Notes: a model not told the origin generated them from the sequence alone. A DNA stretch of 64,000 nucleotides from Pomacea canaliculata (GCF_003073045.1 NC_037596.1:29114392-29178391); one strand, 5' to 3'. Counted from the first letter of the stretch, positions 1 through 13,186 are shown. Numbers and translations: made by a program.

Positions 1-54
1 GATGTCATTTCCTATAATCGAACATTATTTTTTGTAACTTAACCTTTCAGCTAG

Positions 55-3000
55 AGAGTTGAAAGCACGTCTTGTAAAAGGGATTTTGGGTTTGGACTTC
101 TGGAAGTTTTGTATGACGGGGAGTGGAGTACAGTTTGCAGTCGTGGCTTTGATCAGAAAGAAGCGCAGGTTGTTTGCAAGATGCTTAAGCTACCCAGGTT
201 TGTTTTGAGTAAATCATATTTAATTTTATCAATTTTTCATTCACGATTTGTAAGCAATCAAGTGTATGAAAAAATACAGAATTTCCGCCTATATCGACAA
301 TCTAATGAGTTAAAATGTTTTTTTTTTAATTATGCAGTTTGGAAATCTTTGTACATGTTTTATTTTACAAATATTTTAGTATACACAGTTTCAGTTGTGT
401 TGTATTAATTTCCTACGCAATCAGCAGGAGTATTCTTCTGGTAAGGCCAATTATGAGGAAAAAAGTTTTATTTCTTTGTGCTGATAATGACATAATTACG
501 AATCTTTCCACATAAAGACTTCTTGACCAGGTGCTCTTTTATGTAATTAAACGGAACCTATTTTACTAAATGCGAACAAATTTATTTTGGTTAAGCTTGT
601 CAAGGCTTTCGTATCTTTTCGATTTAATCTCTAGTAGATATTATGGTGAGACTAAAAAGAATTCTTTTTTCATCCTCATATTTCAGCAATTACGTCCTCG
701 CTTTTTCTTTGCCCCACTTCTTAAGGGGAAGAAATGAATCTAAGATTTTATTTAGCGACCTGGACTGCGATGGTACAGAGACCAGCTTAGCTCAGTGTAA
801 ACACAGTGGCTTCTACAACCACACCTGCACTCACGACGATGATGTCAGCGTAAACTGCTTATTCGGTAAGATCTGTATTTCGAGTTTTGTGGTTAGTATG
901 CTGGTTACTTTTTTTAAATTAATATTATGTCTTTTAAGTATCCATTGCCTGTAGTTACAGGCAGAGAAGCAATTGAAGGATACATCTACTGCAGTTTACA
1001 TTTTTTACTAAAACTCATACTCGGTGTTGAGGTCAAATTTGACCTCTCCTATCATTCTGCCGCCTGGACTGGATCGTAAAGGTATGTCGACGTAGGGATA
1101 GCAACTTAGAACACATCGCTCTGTGGGTAAATGGATAAAATACATAAGGGAGGCAAGTACTGAAACCTTTCGGAGTTGTTACACTATGGATTACTTCCCT
1201 TCAACTGATAAAAAGTCAATCAATCAGGTGTTTCGTTATGTTTGAAAGTAGGCGAAGTTACTGTGATGAAGCGACATGTTAGAGTCTGTTAGCGTTTACT
1301 CAATTCAACATAAATTTGTGCTAAAAAAATTATAAGAAAAGAGCAGGTGCTATTTAAATTCCAATGTATATTGAAATAAAACTTGCGTTTGTTAGGTATT
1401 TTGTGTTGGAATTTTAATCGTCCAAGTCAGGGATGCACAATACGTATCCAGCGTATAGTGCAGGAAATCGGCATGCCTAAAAAAAACGGAAAAAAAAAAA
1501 AAAAGGAAGAAGTATGTAGGGGGTCTCTCATTTTCGATTCAGTTTGATGTCGCTACGATGAGGCCGGAGATTCAGAAGATTGTTTTCGGGAAAAAGCTTA
1601 AGCTTGTTTCTAATAAAAAATGGTATCTGCTCTATTTTTTTTCCTTTTTGTATTTTTGCGGTGAAGTGGCCCACGACACGGCTGTCCGAAATGGATATGG
1701 CCCGCAGGCCGAAAAAGGTTGGGCATCACTGGTCTAAGTGATTATTTTTTAATGCTTGAAAGTTTTACCTACTTTCCGATTAGTGAATTATCTGTGGCTT
1801 GCAGTTACAATATTTCATTTGACTTTACTATCAGAAAACAAATCCTATAGGTCTTAAAATATACTCTGCGTAAATGTTTATAAAAAGCTTTTTAAAACTG
1901 AGTAGCATAGAAAGTTCTCTTTATTTTAAATATCGGTCGAGAATTCATTCGCGGGCATTAACCTCTGCGTCTACAGAGTGCATCACAGTCACTAATTATA
2001 ATCCTTCCTCTACAAAAAGCATAGTTGAGCAGATTTTCAACTGACGAATCATTATAGTAAAGCATCCCCATCAAGCATCAGTACCTACAACAACTTTGTT
2101 GACTTTAAATAGGAATTTACCAGAGTGTGGCACGAGAGCCTATGGTATGCGATGGGAGATGGCAATTATATATAAATATTTTAAATTAAAAAATTGAAAA
2201 TCTTGAACCACTTTATGGCAATTCTTTGTAGACAAAGATGCGACATTTCGTCTGGGTACACGTTCCACCAGACAGGACATGGGGCGTTTGGAGATCACTG
2301 TGGGCCGGTAAAGAAACACGGGAAGGAGATAATTGTGTGGAGCGGTCTCTGTGGCGATGTGTACTCTCCCATTATTACTGCCAGATTAATCTGCCAGATG
2401 CTTGGCTATCCCTCGTGAGATTTTACTTGATTATTTCTTGATATGTTGATTCGTTTTGTGATACTTTAGAAACTTTTACATGTGTTTATTGTTTACTACT
2501 TTAAATATTAGAGTGCTTTGGAGGAAATAAAGGACATATATGATTGAATACATCAGCTAAATATATTAGCAGTTATTATTGATAGATTTGAAGGTATAAA
2601 GACAGCTTTTGATCCTTTTTTTAAAAAAAAATACGTGGTACATTCGATACTTCTCTAATAAAGACCTGGCAGTTGAGGAGTACACTTATGTTAAGAGACT
2701 TTTTTTCAGAAGTGGCGCCTTACTTCCCGGTTCGTCGTTTGGCCCAACACGTGGATTTTGGCTGACTAACATAAACTGTACCGGCGTAAACTCTAGTTTT
2801 TTATCTTGTGTACAACTTTTAACCGGCATCAGTTCATCATGTCCCAAAAACGAACTTGGTTTACCTGCAGTCAATGTAAGAACTGGCTTACAAACCATGC
2901 TACAAAGCTACTAGCAATATTTTATAAAGTAATTAATTAAATTTCATTAATTTATATTCAATGAAGAAGTTAAATCATTTAAATTACAGATTTAATTTTT

Positions 3001-5384
3001 TTTCATAATTGTAATCGTCTTTTTTCATTTACGATATAACAAATAAAGGTGAGCATTGGATAGTAAAGCAAATACAAAGGAAAAACGTTTGAAGAGACTA
3101 CTCTTTATATGTGCCTGTAGTAGATTAGGAAGAAAATATCTACAGACAATGCAAGAAATGCTCTTAGCTCGATTATACTCGTCAAACGGTACTAATGAAA
3201 AAATATCATTGATAGAATTAGGCATTTGAGATTTTCCATAAAACTATGGTAGTACTTTTTTTCTGGCTGCAGCCAACTTCGCTTTATTAGACTATATGAG
3301 AGCTAGCTTTCTGGCATAAAATTATGTCCCGTTTCTTCTCGGAATTATTAAGCTATAGTTTTGACTTTGTCTTGTGAAGTGTTATTACTTATTGCAATAA
3401 GTTTTTTAATTATGCAAATAATCTAAGCTAGTAGAAACCATATCTGTTGATTGCCCATCTCACGGATTGTCATTTCCCTTTTTACAGTGCACAACATTTT
3501 TATAATTGTTATAACATTCAAGGTCGTTATGGAGAAACATTATGTTTCTTGTATTTTCATTCTTATAGCATAACGATTTATACTTGTTTCAAAAATATTT
3601 AAAAAAATAAAGATAACCCAAAGGAACATATTTTACGTCTCCCTCCCTTTGGTTTTGGTTTAGCTAATGGTTGTTTGATCTTTGCTTACTTAAATAACAT
3701 CATAAAAATCAGTTTAATAAAGAAACAGTAGTTTTATTAATGCAAAACTTAATTGAGTGCATGAGTAAATGAAATTCAACATGCTAAGTAATCTTTTCGC
3801 TTTTATGTTTATATTTGTGTACTCTTTCTAATTTTCAGCATTCAAGTATCTTTATTTGGTTCCATCAGCTAGTGAATATCCATTCATGGAAGGAGAAGAC
3901 ACAAGACTGAAGTGTGAAAATGCACAGTTAGATAAGCCTGTGACTAACTACTCATGGCCAGACACTGTTGGTGGAACTCCGTTTGGCCAGTTTCTGATCT
4001 TTGACAATGTGAGCAAAGACCTTCACTTGAAGCGAGTGAGATGCGCAGGCAGCCATGGAGAGAGCAGCGCCCGTCTCGTTTACAGTGATAGTATTTTCCT
4101 GAAAATCTACTGTAAGTTTATAATCAACACAAACTAGCAACAATGTCACAGATAATGCTCTTGCTAGATTAGTTCATGTATTTGCATAGAGAGTAAAACT
4201 AAAAATATTTTGATGCACGTCTTCTTTGCGACATTTCGGATATTAGCTCTGCTTGGAATAAGACGCTCCTGATAAACAATTGCTTAGTATCGACTAACAA
4301 AAGACAAAATAACAGTTCAAACAACAAATATAATAAACCTAAGCCTTTGGAGAGTAAGTATAGATAATTTTCCCATGGTGGCTTCATGAAAACTCCTTTT
4401 TCGATCCCACCAAAGTCCTTTTACAAAAATTATAACAATATACCTATATACTGAATATAATCATAAAATGTAGACCCCACCTCCAAATTATGCACATTTA
4501 TAAAGATATGCTTCGAGCAAGTGTGTACCTCATATGTAATAACACAGAGAAAAATCTCAAACTATTAACAACAATAAACAATTACAAGGCTTGATCCCCC
4601 CACAAACACACATCTTCTCGTTAAGACCAGATGGTTAAGAAGGATGTACACTAATCCACAATGCTTGTACTGCTTCCATCAGTCACCCACTTGTCCAACA
4701 ACAGCACCAGTCCAACGGTCTCCCACCTTCTTGCGTCTCAATTCTGGGGTTTGCTGCAAAGTCTCTCTAAAGTTAGAACCTTAGCCAGCAAACCAAACCA
4801 AGGTTTGATCGTGAAAGACAGGGATAGAAGAAAGGATGAACAAAGAAAGTCATGATGGGGAGGATAGCAACTCACTAGAAAGGCCGATATCAGAAGATAC
4901 CGTACTGCCGTCTGTTATGTGTTGCCTTTCTTTTCTGAATGTTCCCCTGTGCTCGGATAAGACACAGAATCAAACAGTTTCATACATACGATAGATAGAT
5001 AAATGGACATTAAGCAGACACAGCGCCTATACATAGTATGCCTTTAACCTTAGTATTGTTTATTTATGTTTGTTGCAGACAAACCAGTGATCAAGATTAT
5101 CTCAAGCGCGCCTACCTGTAGTCCTCAGACAAGTTTGTCCAATGTGTGTTTTATCACTCGGGGCCACAATGTTACACTTTCGTGCCAAGCAAAAAGCAAC
5201 CCACCTCCTGCTTCTGTTAAATGGTTTGGAAAAATAACCAGCACCACAATGAATATAACGATTACACTAGCAGAGCAGAAGACTGATGGTGGAGCATACA
5301 TATGTAGCGCAGAAACGGAGAAATCTTCTGATGATCAACGCCTACCGCTCTTCTCATCTTACCAGTTTACCGTCATTGTTCAAT
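55..5384 (+). CDS. SRCR and Ig-domain receptor-like gene, partial
   Basis: Multi-exon gene entering from the left. Exons read: about 55-197 and 687-865 form one SRCR domain (phase-2 junction; DGEWSTVC in the first half, DCDGTETSLAQC and a closing VNC in the second). Exons 2232-2414 and 2710-2875 form a second SRCR domain (GRLEI start, WSGLCGD, then LTNINC and SFLSC). Exons about 3840-4111 and 5079-5384 encode Ig-like modules; the second has LSC, a tryptophan 13 residues on and GGAYIC, the usual Cys-Trp-Tyr-x-Cys core, with phase-1 borders typical of Ig exons. SRCR and Ig domains are extracellular recognition modules, so a scavenger-receptor or immune-type surface or secreted protein is likely. 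No membrane segment or 3' end was identified after 5384. Exon 2232-2414 needs two reading frames, a one-base shift near 2311, so the gene may be broken or the sequence may carry an error. The phase between the 2875 and 3840 exons does not match cleanly; an exon may be missed. Confidence 0.8.
1120..1330 (+). repeat. Dispersed repeat, copy 1
   Basis: Matches 9330-9560 in the opposite orientation. Shared pieces include ACATAAGGGAG, CTATGGATTACTTCCC, AATCAATCAG, TAGGCGAA and a following ACTCAATTCA. One copy is in an intron of the SRCR gene and the other in intron 1 of an EF-hand gene, so this is a mobile or old dispersed sequence rather than part of the tandem gene unit. Confidence 0.55.
1428..1731. 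mobile_element. hAT-type MITE with 8-bp target duplication
   Basis: A 304-bp insertion inside an SRCR-gene intron. Its ends are inverted copies: left CAGGGATGCACAA, right end read on the other strand CAGTGATGCCCAA. It is flanked by GTCCAAGT (1420-1427) and GTCTAAGT (1732-1739), a 7/8 match as expected for the 8-bp target duplication of hAT transposons. There is no coding capacity, so it is a non-autonomous copy. The single mismatch in the target duplication suggests it is not very recent. Confidence 0.75.
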
Positions 5385-6555
5385 GTAATAATGAAATTCA
5401 TAAGTTACTTATATATTAAGTTTTAATACATTTTCTGAAATTATCAATCTTTAGCAACCATCTTGGAAACTTCTCTGCTCTATTTGGAGTTACATCAAAG
5501 AGCAAGTGCATGTCAGATGATATGCACTGTAAGGTCACACATTTATCCCAACACTTAAAGAAATTTTAATAAGAAAAGACACGTGTGCTAAAGTAGATGA
5601 ATGAAGTCGATCTTAGCTGCCGTCCGATTATTGCCTTTCATTTTGTCGCGATCGTCACAGTTCCAAGAAATTTCTTCGAAAGACGACTTTTCTTTGTCTC
5701 ATTTGAAGGATGTGTTTCACGCCAGAGAAAGGTAAGTGATACGAAGTGCGAGCATCCTTGATAAAGCTCGTCCATAGCGATATCTTTGGGCTATTTAGAG
5801 TGCTGGAAAGCACACCATTAACTATAAAATTAAACAATTTGCTGTTAAACTACGATAACGAAATAGGATTCCTGATTATAATCACAAAATATAGAAGACA
5901 AAATATTACAGGGGATAAAACATATTATTATCACAATAATAATAATAGTGATTTTATAGCATTTTTCTCATTATGAAGGCATGCCCAAAGCGTTTATAAA
6001 AACAAAATACAATAATGCTAGCTATCAGGGATTGTAGTATGTAAAACTACATCATAAATTAAGTAAAAGAAATGTAGGTATACATTTTACATGTTGCTAC
6101 TAAAGTATTTCAATTCATTCCAAAAGTAAGAAATACTCAGGCGAGTAAATAGAGTGGAACTATTCAAAAGGAGCGTACGGCATCTTTATTTTTATGTTAA
6201 TTTATTACTCCAAATGATAATAACATACTGAGAACGTTTACTTATTGTTTAACAACTTGTGATCCTTAGGGGGGGGGTTTTTTGTTTGCCCTTTTACTTT
6301 TTGTTTCAAAAACAACAAACATCATGATTTTGTATCTTACCAAAATGATATAGTTAGAATGTTTCTGTGTCTGTTTCTGTGTAGGCGTGGAGTATTTTTT
6401 ATTCATTTTTGTTCAGGTTCTTCTGACATTATCGGGCAACCGGTCACTGCATATCATTGTAGAAGCTGAGCTTTGAGAATATCAGGAAAGTGTAATTGAT
6501 TTCTTTTACCAAAAAAAGTTTGAGACTGCTACTACATTTTCCAGTTATTGTTCTT

Positions 6556-6629
6556 CTTGTTGTTGTTGTTTTTTGTTGTTATTGTTGTTGTTGTTGTTGT
6601 TGTTATTGTTGTTGTTGTTGTTGTTGTTA
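6556..6629. repeat. (TTG)n microsatellite
   Basis: Mostly uninterrupted TTG units. The poly-Cys or poly-Val reading through it is an artefact. The surrounding 5.4-6.9 kb shows no convincing exon of the upstream SRCR/Ig gene. Confidence 0.9.
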
Positions 6630-6931
6630 TTTATGTACTTTAAATGTCTACTGCATCCTGTACTTTCTTGAGATTAAACAGATTTTTAGAGGAAGAAATC
6701 CCCCATAACCAGGGTATGTTTTTAATTTTTTCTCCTTGAAAATGTGCCAGAAGGGTCACATGCTTTCAAAGTAAACATTAAGTCTAAGATATGTCGTTGA
6801 TTTCACTATCACCATCATCATTACCTTAAGAATATTTTTAATGTATGTTTTAAAGTTTATACTTTACAAAACAAACGAAATTGTTAAGATGCATTTCAAT
6901 TTTATTTCGTTTCTTTCATGTATCAGCTTCA

Positions 6932-7410
6932 TTAACCCACCACCTGTATGGCCATTATTTCTTCTGACATGTCTTGCAATATCTGGCAACATAAACAAAA
7001 ATGTACGTGTGATCAAACTTTTTCTTACCATTATCTATGACATATTGCAAATGCATCAGATGGATTCTTCTCAACGAATTAAATCACATATATGTTAATT
7101 AAATTATTGCATGTATTACATGGTTATTACGATGCCATGTGTGCGTGCATTTCTTTCAGCAGCAATCTTTAACTTTAGTCTCATTACTTAAACTACAGTG
7201 TATTTGAAATGTGGCTTTGATGTACTTTAAATATTTTATGTAACTTATATCTATCGCATGAACTATTTTGAGTCCAGGATGTTGAACATGTAGTTGACAG
7301 TTGACCGAGCAACCAGGTTATCAACCCTGCCGTCCATCTTGTCAAGGTATGTGAACGCACCTTTGGCTATAGCTTGGGTTAGTTGTGGCACTCATTTTCA
7401 TGATTATAAA
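6932..7410 (-). pseudogene. Relic EF-hand gene, subfamily A (A0)
   Basis: Two pieces of a subfamily A gene on the minus strand. 6932-6982 matches the last coding exon: a CAG acceptor then 17 codons reading ILQDMSEEIMAIQVVG and a stop, aligning with the last exon of the gene at 10-11.7 kb and with its 3' flank. About 7271-7410 matches the EF-hand 3 exon: YLDKMDGRVDN followed by YMFNILDS, against YCDKLDGTNDD and LFEILDTD in the intact gene. Its first half is out of frame and the donor is lost. Exons 1, 2 and 4 were not recognised. It stands head-to-head with the intact gene that starts near 8 kb. Confidence 0.6.
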
Positions 7411-7974
7411 ATGTCTGAGGAGTATTAATATGCGGGAATGCACATCGTTGAAACGTGAATAAAACCTTTTAAGTGTGGATTTACAGACTGAGTGTCACTC
7501 ACTTTAAGAAATATTAAAAAAGTATATTTACCACTGAATTTAGAGACAGTTGAACAGGAGCTGAAACATTGAATCGTGGCTTCTGGCTGGGAGATGGCTC
7601 TTCTTATGCTTTCATACTTGATAATTTCTTCTTTTTTTTCTAAATCAAACGAATAAAAATTTCGTTAATGCTTTAAGCGTATAATTTATTGGCACTTGGC
7701 CAAGGTATGAACCACCTAAATTAACATCTTCGATGTAATTACTTGCTATGAAAACACAATTATAAATAAGTAAATAAGTATGTGATAGCAACGTGTGAAC
7801 TTGTCCCCTCTATTGTGTAAAGATGTATTTGTACTTGTGTTTGAGTGGGATTGCGTTTTACTTTACTAAATAAATAGTGGTGTTTCCGAGCACTCAGTAC
7901 TTATTTTGATTGTTATGATGCAACGTGACTCTATCATAGTATATATATATAAACTATTAGCTAGAAATTAATAG

Positions 7975-8026
7975 CATATATATATATATACTTTATTTCT
8001 TAGCCTGAGCCAAAAACTAAAGGGAG
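7975..8026 (+). promoter_or_regulatory. TATA box and non-coding leader exon of A1
   Basis: A TATA run (about 7976-7990) precedes a short leader ending AACTAAAGGGAG before the donor GTAAGCATG at 8027. The same exon end and donor occur inverted at 59660 in front of the paralogue A2, again next to a TATA-rich stretch. Conservation of the splice site in a region of otherwise loose similarity is the main evidence; the start site itself is not determined. Confidence 0.55.
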
Positions 8027-10007
8027 GTAAGCATGTGAAATGCACTATTATGAGAGATATACGAAAAGAATAATAGAAAGAAGAAAAAACACACTAACGG
8101 AGAGCAGGCGAGACAGATAAATAGATAAGGAGTAAGCTTTTAAAGTGAAGTATTTTCTGACATTGACAGGTGATGTTACACGAACTACGCAGATGCAAGG
8201 TGATTTGAGACTTACAACGTAAATCACATGCTATAAATAGAACATTCATAATATTTAATTAACATTGCACGTGCATGTTAATACTTTTTTAAGGCGCAAA
8301 ATGCCTCGTGCATGCGCAAGTGTGAGTGTGTGTGTGTGTGCGTGTGGTTTATGCAAGGGCAACTGTCAATGTCATTTAAAAACTAAGTTTTCTGTTCCAA
8401 GCTTAATTCTTATCTCCTTGTAGATGGTAATTTTTTCTAGCGTTTTATCATTTCATATATTTAAACCTCATTTTATTAAGTTTATTTTATTTTTAGTAGT
8501 TCTTTCAATTTATGTGGTTCAAATAGCGGTAAGTTGTCAATCAAAGATTAACTTAAAGCAGCAGCAGTTTGTTTTCCCTGAGCCTAATTTGTTTTTCTAA
8601 AGAACTTAAGCATAAAAGTACATATATAATATATCTCTCTCTAAAGAGAGGAAAAAAGTTAAAGTGCTTCATCCTGCTATCTACCAGCCAAACACCACGA
8701 GTCGAGTTTTTCTTCGCCTGCTCACCTGTCTCTACATCAAATGGTAAATATGTTTTAACATTAACATTGAAAGTCAATCACATTCAGCGCGGTAAGTCCC
8801 ACGTGTAAAACTTTACTTCATATTTGAACGATGTATACTTCGGCACTAAACAAATATTTGGATGAAATATGCCAAAAGATCAAAGAAATATCTGCCATAG
8901 GTTACTTACAGGAACATGACCTTAAGTCGTCTTACCCATGATATGACAAGTTACAGCGATTCCATGCCAATCCTAGCGGGAAATAACTACGAATGAAATT
9001 TGGACCGGTATTTAAAAAAAAGCTAATTAACCTACAATAAAAACAACACTCTGTGATTTAAAGAGCAATTTAAACACATTAACGTGGTGTGAATTTTTAA
9101 CATTTATAGCTTTTTTTTTATTGTAGTAAAGTCAACTGAAAGACTGTAACTGTATAGGAGATAGAACTCACAAATCGGGAAGTAGGTAAAAAGCTAACAT
9201 TAAGAAAATATATTCTTACAATAAATTTATATACACACAGACAGTACAAAACAAGCATATATTTGATTAGAATATACATTAGAATTGAAATATTACTTAC
9301 TGTTTACTCTCATCTTTAAGTTGTTTGTGTAAAATCCATGCTGAATTGAGTAACCGGTAACCGACTTCAACGTGGTGCTTAATCAACTAAACTTTCGCCT
9401 ATTTTAAAAGGTAGGAAAATAGCTGATTGATTTTATAAAGGGGAAGTAATCCATAGCGGAACAATTCCTTAAAGCTCCAGTGTTTTCTCCCTTATGTAGT
9501 CATTCATTTACGCACAGACTTACCTCGTCCTAAACTGTGGTGACACCGATGCATTGCATAGCTGGGCCGTTGGAAAACTTTCAAACCTGTATCTCGTTGC
9601 TACTGACAGTTATTAGAAAGGAATCCACCCCCTTCAAATTCTCACTTTCTCTGAATTCGTATTTTTGCATGTTTGCATGCTTTTACACATTGTAAAGATT
9701 ATAATTAAAATCTAAGAGTTTTTTTTTTAAATTACACATTCTAGATTTAGTGAAATGAAATGAAAACACATTTGTTTTATACATCATTAATGATTTAACA
9801 GTTTTTAGTTCCTAACATCATTTTGCTTATTCTTCTATTAGAAATATTTCTTAAAATATTCGATTTTTAATGTCTTAAAACAAAATAATTAAATACTTAA
9901 AAATTGTCATTACCTTTGCACTGTTCCTATTAAAATAATGGTTGCTCACATCACTTAAACCTGCTAAACACTGTATTCATCTTTTACCATGGTCGATTAT
10001 TTTGCAG
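8027..10007 (+). other. Intron 1 of A1
   Basis: No coding exon seen. It holds a (GT)n run at about 8320-8346 and a stretch at about 8100-8270 that is conserved inverted at about 59400-59610 in A2 (shared GTAAGCTTTTAA and CAGGTGATGTTACA), perhaps an intronic control region. The inverted copy of the 1120-1330 dispersed repeat lies at 9330-9560. The acceptor is TTTGCAG at 10001-10007. Confidence 0.5.
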
Positions 10008-10027
10008 ATTAGTCTGAGTACTTCATT

Positions 10028-11687
10028 ATGATGATCTTCATACTTTTGAGTCTTCTAGCTGGTGTGCTTGGGCAAATCTCCCCAAATTTGAGGTAACATT
10101 AAACCGACTCACAATTGTAATTGAAAAATGCATGGAATGGTATATTCGTGAATAATTGTAATTTCGAAGTGAAAACTTTATTACATAGAATTTTTTTATA
10201 TGGAGCCAGTAAAACATTTAATAATAATGTGACAAGTAATTCAATAAAAAAAAGTCGTATCAACATAAACATTTTCGATCACAAAGTTTACGAAAGAAAA
10301 ATTTTGTTTCAAAGAATTCACACTTTTATACTAATCATAATCTGGAACCAGACAAGTGCCAGCAGTATTGATAACATAACTTATTTGACAATTACGGTAT
10401 CATTCATAAAGAAAAAGGATTAACTGTATCCCTGTTGGTTTCAGCTTCAGTCCCGAGGACATCGAACGAGGATTTCGCGCACTTGACTCTAACATCGATG
10501 GCAGTTTGGAACCAAATGAAGTTTTTGTGTTATACGACAGCATCGACATTGATGGTAAAGTGGTAATTTTTCAGCATTAACACAATGATAGATAAGAATA
10601 TTCTTTGAGAGGGAAATGTGTCTACTGACACTGGTTCAATGATACGGATTGTAGATGGTAAAACGACAGAAATGAAAATTACTTAACAGCTGTGTTTTCT
10701 TTTTAACTCCTTTTAGTAAAATAAAGGCAATATCTAATGTATTAGGTAAAGCGAATAGCTAATATTTACTACAAAAAAAGTTGTGTATACTTTTAAATGT
10801 TTTTGGCAGGAGATGGATTTGTGAGCATGGAGGAGTTTACCCGTTTTCTACCGTCTGGATATCCCCCAAAAGAAGTCCAAGGAATGTTCAAGTACTGTGA
10901 CAAGCTGGACGGCACGAACGATGACAGGATTGGTAGGACAAATATCAACAGCTTATTTGAGATCTTGGACACTGATGGTGAGTGTGACCAGGTTCTTTTA
11001 GACCATAAGAAATGAAAATTCAATCAGTGTCTTTTAAAATGTGTAGTTTTTGAGGTGCTTTAAATGTATAAATTTATCCGAACTTTAAATACCATGCTGC
11101 TAAAAAACGATCTCTTAATTTTGTTCTTTAATTTTCAGACAGCGGGGAAGTCTCACTTGCAGAATTTCTAAAGAACATGCCACTGGTAATACGATTATAA
11201 GCTATTTTGACAAATTAACTGACATAGTTTTTATTAAATGCATGTGCTTCGTGTATATTAATTATATTTACGCAAAGAAGGATTCGAAAAGTTTGAGCTG
11301 TTTTTGCGATTCATCTTTTCATCTTAATGTTTTATCATACATTGATTGCACATAGCTTACAAAAGTGTTAATCTGTATTTAATTTGATGATTGAATAAAG
11401 TCTCTACACTACACATAATTTACATAAAAAACCTAAAGTAAATCAAGGTTCTGTAAGTATTGAAATTGAAACGCCTGGCTACCTTTAAAGGTAATATAAG
11501 TTCTATAAATATCATTTTTATAATTATGTAATACAGGCAATAATTTCATTTCACTGATTGGGAAATATCTATCTGATCACCTTCCCTTGAAGTGTAGGTA
11601 ATATTAAAGAAAGATTTATCACACGTAAATATATTTTGTTTATGTCAACAGATTGTGAGCGGCATGTTAGAAGAGGTACAGCCATAA
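10028..11687 (+). CDS. Secreted four-EF-hand protein, subfamily A (A1)
   Basis: Coding exons 10028-10092, 10445-10554, 10810-10977, 11139-11185 and 11652-11687 (426 nt, 141 aa), with consensus splice sites and phases 2-1-1-0. The N-terminus MMIFILLSLLAGVLG is a signal peptide, so the product should be secreted. EF-hand loops: 1 DSNIDGSLEPNE, 2 DIDGDGFVSMEE (split across exons 2/3), 3 DGTNDDRIGRTN (no glycine at position 6 and no acidic residue at 12, probably weak), 4 DTDDSGEVSLAE (split across exons 3/4). The tail is IVSGMLEEVQP. Polyadenylation signal AATAAA at 11730-11735. If the last intron were kept, a stop follows six codons after the 47-nt exon. Role beyond extracellular calcium binding is unknown. 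Exon structure is identical to subfamily B, showing common descent. Confidence 0.85.
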
Positions 11688-12319
11688 GGGTGGTGTGTTC
11701 ATGAAGCTGATACCTGAAAGAAAAGAAAAAATAAAATATTTGAAATGCATCTTGACACATTTTGTTATTGTTTGATGTAATGGTAAGTACACTAAGTATT
11801 TATAAACGCTATTTAAAAAAATACCTATTGTGGTAGTGGTATCGGTGATGATGACAACGATGATGACGACAACGACCAAATCAATAACATATTTCATGTC
11901 AATGCTACAGTTTCAGAACCTATGACCCTTTATCACTTTTGAAAAATAGCAAACATGGAAAGCTACTTTATATATATATATTTTTTTTTGGGTGGGGGGT
12001 TGATAATGAGAGCCTCTTTGTCTGAAAATCTCTTTAGTCCTGTATCACCAACTCATAACCTATGCCTACTGTAAAAGTAGGAAACAAAGTGAGACATAAA
12101 GATAAACTATAGAGAGAGCTATGTAATGTCACTTTGAACAACATGATTACTGTAAGAATATCTTTTAGGGAACTTTAAAGAATTGAAATAATAGCAAACA
12201 AAATTGTCAGCTTGGTAATGGTTTGTGTTACTTTTTGTTTAGAGGCGAAGGCTTTGGGCATACAAACCTTAGTCATATAGGCCAAGTTTAAGCCAAATAA
12301 TTACAAGAACAAATTTAAC

Positions 12320-13120
12320 CTACCAAAAACCTTCAAACAGGCACATGCAAACACATCTGAACACACACACACACGCATACAGTCACAAACAAACATCCAC
12401 ACGCACCCACACACAACCAAACGAACTTCAGCAGACACAATTGTTCCAGGCCCAACTGTTGAAAAGATTTTTGTCCTTCATCGTTGATCTTTCGTTTAAG
12501 TGCCAAATCTTTAAATGTGAGTTTGAAAATCGTTTCTAAACAAAATTATATAGTAAAATTAAATTGGATGTTTCACTAGCTCCTAAGTTTTATGATACTT
12601 TTTTTCAATTTGTTCTTTTAATCCGCTTTGACAGTCGTTGAACCAAAGTAAGATTACTGCAATAGTTATGTGTTTGCGGTGGTCTGTCCGTAGCTTAACT
12701 CTGTATAGTCCCGCAAATGACAGTTGTTGACAGTGTTGGTTGTCAACTGCCATTTTATCTTGGTGCAGACCAACAAATACGGAATCTCTCAGTATGGTAG
12801 TAGTGGAGCGGAGACCCAGTTATAAACTTTGGCTAGCTTCGTGTGGTCTAGTTATTCACCTGTCGTTTCTATTTATGACGAAGAAGTACACAGTCTACAT
12901 GACAACTTATCTCAAAGATAAGAGTTTAGTTCTGTTTCTCGGACATTCTCAGGTCACGCTTTGTGGGGTCGGTGGAAGTCCACCTATGCTCCTGTTGTCG
13001 GTAGGTAAAGCAATGACATCGCCATGAGTGAGGTGTGCTCTTGCTTGTTAATGAAAAAGAAGACCGCTGTGCTCTTATTGAACTTTACAGATGAGCAGCA
13101 ACCATAACGAATACTTGTGA
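12320..13120. repeat. Subfamily A 3' flank, present three times
   Basis: The stretch downstream of A1 (for example TTTGCGGTGGTCTGTC near 12674 and GTTGGTTGTCAACTG near 12734) recurs inverted downstream of A2 (about 54880-55330) and A3 (about 60280-61000). It marks the extent of the duplicated A unit, about 5 kb. Short open frames in it are not conserved between copies, so it is treated as non-coding. Confidence 0.6.
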
Positions 13121-13186
13121 CTTTTTTCTCCTTGGGGCTCTAAACCTGACAGTGTCGACTTTGAATAGGTCTGTCTAAGGAGGTAA

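Noticed and set aside
6496-6708. Hydrophobic Cys-rich frame, considered as a membrane exon of the SRCR/Ig gene
   Set aside because: The Cys and Val runs come from a (TTG)n repeat, and no acceptor or matching phase was found.
11186-11200. Possible A1 protein ending by reading through the last donor (VIRL)
   Set aside because: A proper acceptor and open last exon follow at 11652-11687, and paralogues keep the same junction. It remains only as a retained-intron form.
12345-12539. 64-codon frame downstream of A1
   Set aside because: It starts in a CA-rich stretch and its counterparts near 55.1 and 60.8 kb do not keep the frame.
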